From contig NW_023503302.1 in assembly GCF_014529535.1 (NCBI RefSeq), positions 186,001 through 250,000 on the forward strand: a stretch of 64,000 nt of DNA, read 5' to 3'. The stretch comes from Bradysia coprophila (Eukaryota; Arthropoda; Insecta; Diptera; Sciaridae). Numbering within the stretch: position 1 is the stretch's first letter; every line of letters begins with the position of its first letter. This document shows positions 58,368 through 64,000 of the stretch, piece after piece. A program made the translations under genes and the position numbers. The notes beneath the pieces were generated by a model. The model saw nothing but the letters and a program-made list of their open reading frames with translations. It ran no database searches and was not told where the DNA came from.

Positions 58368-59355
58368 CTAGCGACAGTGCGTTGCTTTTACCTTAATTTA
58401 TTGCAAATTAGTTTTGAAAAAGGCAGCTGGCTTGATTGCGCCATCCATGCAGTTTTCGTTTCTCAAGTTAGTCATTCAGGGTTGAATAAACAGGGTTACA
58501 CTAACACTGACTCATCCACCATTAAGATGAGCACATCATCCTGAATAAATTATATTTCTTTCGTCGAACATTTCCAAAATTCCCACATATAAACTTGAAG
58601 ACCTTTTTGCATACACAAGAAAACGTAGGTAAATCAAAGTTTATGGTAAAAACAACAATTATATTGCACTGCAATCGACTCATATTTCACTGATTCCCTC
58701 GCACCTTTCTATTATACCTGCTGCATTTTCTGTTTTGTTATTTTAGTGCAAGCATCGACGTTATCACTTTCTTAAGTGTTACGTGTCACGTTACAGAATA
58801 CAATGGTATCATGATCAAAGACGATTTTCCGATGTAAGGGATTAGTGAGTCGTTCTTCTCTTTTATTTTTTTAAATTTTGTCTCTTTGTTTGGAACAACT
58901 TGTTAAATTGAATGGTAAAGACGGTTTAACATTAAAAGTTTATCGCAGAAATTTTGACAAATTATTGATGAATGTGAAGTGAGTTGTAAGAGGAACAATT
59001 GCCACTTTGAAGTAATGAGCCTTTTGAAGTAGTTTCAAAAGCAGATTAGATAAATTGTAAAGAAAATTTGAAAATTTAAAAAGAGCTCTCTGTGACCTTG
59101 GGTATCAACATTTGGCGAAATATCTTAAAACAGAGTTATAGATATTTGAGGCTTGGTGGTTCCATTGCATTCATTATTAGAAACAAGAAATTTTCTACTT
59201 TCAGTGGCCTCAGTGGCGGACATTTTTCACGGTGGACGTTGATGTTCACGGTTGACTTGATGTGTAGCTGTTGGGGGAAAACCGCAAAATTGCAGTCTAA
59301 GTGTGAATTCACACGAATAGGTATACTGCGATTGAGTGATGGTATCGGGGAATCT

Positions 59356-59545
59356 GGCACACGGTGCAAAAAGAATGCACTTTTAAACTATGAAAAAGGT
59401 GAACTCGCACACGCAAGTTTATTACTGCAAATGCTTTTTAGCCATGTCATGGACTTAATGACTCCTTTTACAAAATTTTGGTATCGAAAATTTGTGTGTG
59501 AGTTCACCTTTTACGTAGTTGTTTTAGCACCGTGTGTTAAATTAC
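59356..59545. mobile_element. foldback element with CACACGGTGC ends
   Basis: The left arm contains GGCACACGGTGCAAAA and GAAAAAGGTGAACTCGCACAC. The right arm has GTGTGTGAGTTCACCTTTTAC and AGCACCGTGTGTTAAA. The arms are imperfect complements of about 55 bp. This accounts for much of a spurious long open frame. Confidence 0.7.
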
Positions 59546-61910
59546 CCCACGCCCCTGTGATGCACAACATTTTACACGCCAAACACATAATAAAAACAGC
59601 AAAGAGAGTGAGAGAATTAACTCTCCGCCCTCGTATGCATCAATTCAAAACAAATAAAAGCACATGCATGAAAAACAGTCGTTTTCACTCCTTGGACTGT
59701 GTCATGAACACCGTTTATTTGCTCTACTATAAAACTCTGCTTTTGAATAACTTTGTACAAATATGTGTCGGCTGTTTTGTATTTTTTTTATGATGGGTAC
59801 GTTTCGAAGTTGTCGCAATCCTATCAAGAATCGGTGCATCGTTGAGTCATACCTCAGAACAATTTGCTTATAATAATTTTTTACGTCGACTAAAAACAAC
59901 TAGTCGAGTCCCCCATATTTAATTGATTTTTCTCGTTTTATTATTTTATTTATCACACCCATCCATCTCTAAGCGACTCTTTCCGTTTATTTATCCAATC
60001 TTTTATTTTGTTATTGTTTCAGATTTAAGAATGTAAAAATTGAAGGCTTTTTCGTTTAAATTTTCATTTGACTAAACCAAACGCTTCCCATGCAAACACA
60101 TCATATAAGAAGGAACACATTTTAGCCGACAATTCTGTTGTAAAGACACCTGAGGGGGTGTTTAATCTTGGTAGAACGATAACAAAATCCTTAGACTCAT
60201 ACTGTATGTTAATCTCGATTTAATACCAAGCTCTCAAGTTACTATAGTGAATATAATCATCAATCGATCGAATCTTGTTTAAGGATTTTGTCAATCACTT
60301 TCAATCATATATCGTTCAATCATTGAAGTTTGCTCTCAACAACAACTGAATTTCAACCTTTCACCGACGGAAAGCATATCATCAGTCCTTTGTTCCAGAT
60401 ATTTTCAATTGACTTATATAAAATCGTTTACTTCATTAGCCTTAACATGGAGATGACGAAATTAGTTAGAACTCAAGCTTCTCGTTCCTTATTACTGTCG
60501 TAGTTGTCGATAATCTCCGTTTTAATCCGTTTGAATGAGACAATGAGTAATACAAAGTATTAGCAATGTCTCTATGGCAGCGAAGTAGCATTGTGTCTAG
60601 CATTATGTACATTGTACACAGCAATTTTGATAGCGAATATTTGGAATCCATGTATTTGGAACAATTAAAAAACAAAATTAAACATATGAGTAACAAGTAA
60701 GGAGGGATTTTTTTGCAAACAGTCTCGACGAAATCGAACCCTTTCCACAGAAGTGATTTTTCTGTTTATTTATTCTTGATAGATCTCTAAAACTGGGTTC
60801 GAAAGTTCTTAATAGAATAGGTTATAACGTCAGTGATTTATCTTCGAAAGTTCGAAATACTGATTTCTATACAAATTTCTACGGCGCAGAAGGATATTGG
60901 TAATCGTACGTTTATTGTAAAGCTCAGGACGAGTATATATAAGGTAACGAAAATTTTGATGAGATTTGTATATACCTGTGTCACTGAAAACCGTCGTTAC
61001 CCTATATTTACTCGATCTCAGTTTTCCAATGAACCCATTTCCCTATTCAACTCCTCATGCGCCGTACAAATTTGTAAAAAGAATCCAAATTATTCACTTT
61101 TGAAGATATGCTACTCCACATATTAGGTTGTGAGACCCTCCGAGCCCTGCTTAGGGTTGTAGGGACCTTCCCTTCTGAAGGAAATCGATTTTGAAGAATC
61201 CATTTTTAAAATAAGTGAAATGACAACCAATTCATTACTTCAGACCAACACATTGCAATAATTTAACCAATAGAAGTTTGGACAGGGTTAAAAAACAAAT
61301 ATTTCATTATAGGTATTCTGAACAAAGTTCATCGTGTCTGATGTAATAAAAAAAAATGTATTTTAATGGAATTGCTAGTTGCAGATTAATGCCTCAATTG
61401 TCTGGCCCTTACATCAAAAATCACACATTTTGTTGAATGTTTACAACACCACAAAATAGATTTTAATACAAAAATTTACGGATATTTAGTCGATTTATAT
61501 GTAAACCGATCGATATACCCCCTTTATGTATATCGAACTCCCACACAAATTTTTTCTGTTATAATGTGCAAGCTAGTAGAAGTTTATAACGAGGGAAATG
61601 ATATTATAATCCGATATGTGTATAATTCGATAAATTTTTGAATCGTTAATGATTTTCGTCGGTGAATTAGTAATGCCTCTATCAGACAATCTTCTTACCG
61701 CCGAAGATCGTAATGTAAGCAATAGATGGAATTAGTGAAGATTTCGACTATATCGGCTAGTATGAAAAAATGAGGATTGGACAGAAAACATAGATGAAAG
61801 CTGGAAGGCGTAGATATAAAAGAGTACATGATCAGAAGAAAATGAATTAGGGATCTCCATGCGTTTTCGATGAGCCAACGTCTAACATGTGAATTGTTGT
61901 TTAATAGTAC

Positions 61911-62833
61911 ATTATAATACCGGGGAATATTGCCAGCGTGTCGCGTATATTACACAAAACACGACTGCGGAATGAAATTGAAAACGGTTGGAATGAAATT
62001 TAAGAGTGCAACGAGTGCCTATGTAATATACAAGAGAGTATTACGTCTGAAATATTTACTGGTATACCTGATAATGTTCTATTGCGCAAACGATCAACTT
62101 ATCGACATAATATGTTATTAATAATGTAGGGCTATCAACTCTAAGTAAATAATTATGACGTCACGCACATCGCACAACATGACAAAATTAATGTTTGATG
62201 TAATACTCCGAAAAACAGTGCTTAATGTCTATACACGACAATGCAATTTTATTTACACGCTTCATGATACGAAAACAGACGAAATCACGCGCCGAAAGTT
62301 ATCGGAAAGTTTTTTAGTTCTCTCTGAGCAGACCTTGTATACAGGTCTAGGGATATAGATGATGTTTTACTCGCATGCGACCTGTTTTGAAATGATGTAT
62401 ACGAAGGCGGAGCTAACTCTCTCACTTTCTTTTGCTCTTTTTGTTTCTATTTTTCGTGTTCATCATATGGAGAGAACACACTCAATTACAGTGTGTGTGT
62501 GAATTCGTATCACACAAAAATTATTTTTGCATACGTATGTATGTTGCGTTTCGACTTCGTCTCGACGAAACAGCATACTTATGCAAAATAATTCTCTCGG
62601 CATACGAATTCACACGTATACTGTAATTTCGTGGTTTCTCTCCTTATGATGAAAATAACTATTATCTGCCTAGAACGATAATCTCACACTTATCCCTCTA
62701 AATCCTCAAAATAAACATTTTGGACAGATCTACTATAATATGATACAAGAGAATATTTCACGCGTATTACTCTCTTGTATATTTCACATACACGAGTGTA
62801 TAACGCTGGCAATATTCCCCGGTATCATAATAT
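61911..62833. mobile_element. 0.9-kb non-coding element with CCGGGGAATATTGCCAGCG ends
   Basis: Left ATTATAATACCGGGGAATAT then TGCCAGCG and right CGCTGGCAATATTCCCCGGT then ATCATAAT are inverted. Further inside, ATATACAAGAGAGTATTACG pairs with the complement of 62750-62790. The middle (62275-62640) is the inverse of repeat copy A at 17.5-18.0 kb, including a nested MITE. There is no transposase frame, so it is a non-autonomous or composite element. Confidence 0.8.
62275..62640 (-). repeat. dispersed repeat, copy B (inverse of 17523-18045)
   Basis: Read on the minus strand it gives ACCACGAAATTACAGTATAC, then CGTGTGAATTCGTATGCC, later ATCCCTAGACCTGTATACAA and GATAACTTTCGGCGCG, in the same order as copy A. 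Copy A has extra sequence between some blocks. Confidence 0.75.
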
Positions 62834-64000
62834 ACTTTAATTATTTCTAATATTCCGCAATGCACTACCTGGTCTCCTTGAATCGTCATCGACAATATTG
62901 AGCTCTTGTTTTTTGTGTTTGTGATAATTATGGTAGTCAATTTTACCATAATGCTGTCAGTTATTTCAAAATTTTTGACTTTGTCTTTCTCCCACTTCTA
63001 TTAAGAGTGATATCACCAAAACGTGAACCAATTTTTGTGAAAATCCGGGCAAGCAATGGCTCGTTTGAATCGTCTTTCAATTAAAAAATTCCCTTTAAGT
63101 GATGTGAACTGAGATGAGATTAACCTTTCACAGACGGAAAACATTTTAAGTAACAAATTTACTACTTCTTAACATTCAAGAACTTTCTTCAAATTTATCT
63201 GTTTTAATATGAATCACTATTATTCTTTCGCATGCTGGATACACAAAGTAACATTCCGATAACAGAAGCCTTTTCGTTTATAATAATGTCGCAGCGAAAA
63301 TCGTCTCCTAGAGTAGTTCAAGCAAATCTCAATCAAATCATAGTAAATCGTTACATCTTATAAAAATCTTAAATTGCAAGGGGAAGAAGACAAAGAAAAT
63401 TACGTTCATAATGAGGACTATAATTCATTAGAAAATCTTAAGAGAACGTAACTAAATGATGTCCGCGATTCAGTGTTGCCAGACAGACCTGTAACTCAAA
63501 AAGTTACACTTTGGACTCTGGAAAATTAAATGTATGCTCTACCTAAATGGAGGGCATCAGATATACATACTCATGACATTTAATTAGGAGGTGAGGGATG
63601 TCCGTAAACGTATTCTTAATGAAGTTTATTTGAAAGATTGTTCTAACATAAATGTATGAAGGTTTAATATTCAGTTCAGTTCAGTTTACCACAGTAAACA
63701 TGGAATTGAATTTAGAATTCAAGGAACACACAAAAATATTTCATCGGCATTCCTCACCTCCTGATTCAATGGGTAATTTGAAATGATGCTTTTTGCTATA
63801 GTTTCGTGTAAAAATGAACTACACTAATAAGCCTAGCTTGTGAGGCAACAGACACGGGAAAATTGTGTGACTGTAAATTCACACAGATTATCAAGAAATT
63901 GCTTATTGGTCGCATCTACTCGTTTTCTGCGGCATTTACTTTACTACCACACAGTACCCTTGACGTAATCTCTACCGAAAATTTAATCTTTAATCTCCGT

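Larger units (their letters stand above)
53890..64000. other. 10 kb repeat-dominated region without a supported gene
   Basis: Open frames here (the longest is 233 codons, 59092-59793) coincide with inverted repeats or simple sequence and show no splice or family support. Individual repeat structures are listed separately. Confidence 0.5.

Noticed and set aside
59092-59793. 233-codon open frame on the plus strand
   Set aside because: It overlaps the foldback at 59356-59545 and fragments of the CACGAATT-type MITE, has no recognisable domain, no start context and no splice structure. The composition looks like translated repeat.
53890-64000. tRNA or other structured RNA genes among the stem-loops
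   Set aside because: No cloverleaf with A- and B-box sequences was found. The stem-loops are MITE or foldback arms.

Overview
The window looks like nuclear DNA of a small-intron, AT-rich insect, most probably a dipteran. Introns of 57 to 80 nt sit beside kilobase introns. Promoters have TATA boxes with an initiator about 30 nt downstream, a start context reads ATCAAAATGG, and AATAAA signals lie close to stop codons. Gene density is low and many short inverted-repeat (MITE-like) elements fill the gaps. A lower fly such as a fungus gnat would fit, but that is inference; no species marker is present. There is no bacterial operon structure, CRISPR array or recognisable tRNA/rRNA gene.

Seven protein-coding genes are supported by exon joins whose reading phases agree. 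(1) 2789-3921, minus: a 307-residue protein with two I-set immunoglobulin domains. (2) 16447-17207, plus: a 206-residue secreted protein of unknown function whose last exon follows a 67-nt intron. (3) 20057-21637, plus: a pyruvate dehydrogenase phosphatase (PP2C family). (4) 28675-37516, plus: condensin II subunit H2 (Cap-H2), seven coding exons over 8.8 kb. (5) 34777-35769, minus: a trypsin-fold serine protease homologue nested inside a Cap-H2 intron, with catalytic His and Asp replaced. (6) 40214-40435, minus: a 73-residue orphan protein with promoter, 5' UTR intron and poly(A) signal. (7) 51531-53796, plus: a mitochondrial M3-family oligopeptidase homologue in which the HEXXH zinc motif is destroyed.

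The rest is repeat-rich. A 5'-truncated non-LTR retrotransposon (10973-13021) is inserted with a 14-bp target duplication into an older hairpin element. A second, decayed, jockey-like LINE lies antisense at about 42541-43420. There are at least five MITE families with two or more copies here, several with clear target-site duplications (7 bp or TA). A perfect 145-bp palindrome lies at 25184-25328. A long repeat is shared in opposite orientation between 17.5-18.8 kb and 61.9-62.8 kb. At 55-58 kb there is a zone of GGAATTGA-type minisatellite and scrambled direct and inverted motifs.

The genes do not form a pathway. Two act in mitochondria (the PDH phosphatase, which activates pyruvate dehydrogenase, and the M3 homologue) and one in chromosome organisation (Cap-H2). 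The most unusual content is the pair of apparent pseudoenzymes (dead M3 peptidase, dead serine protease) and the layered transposon history.
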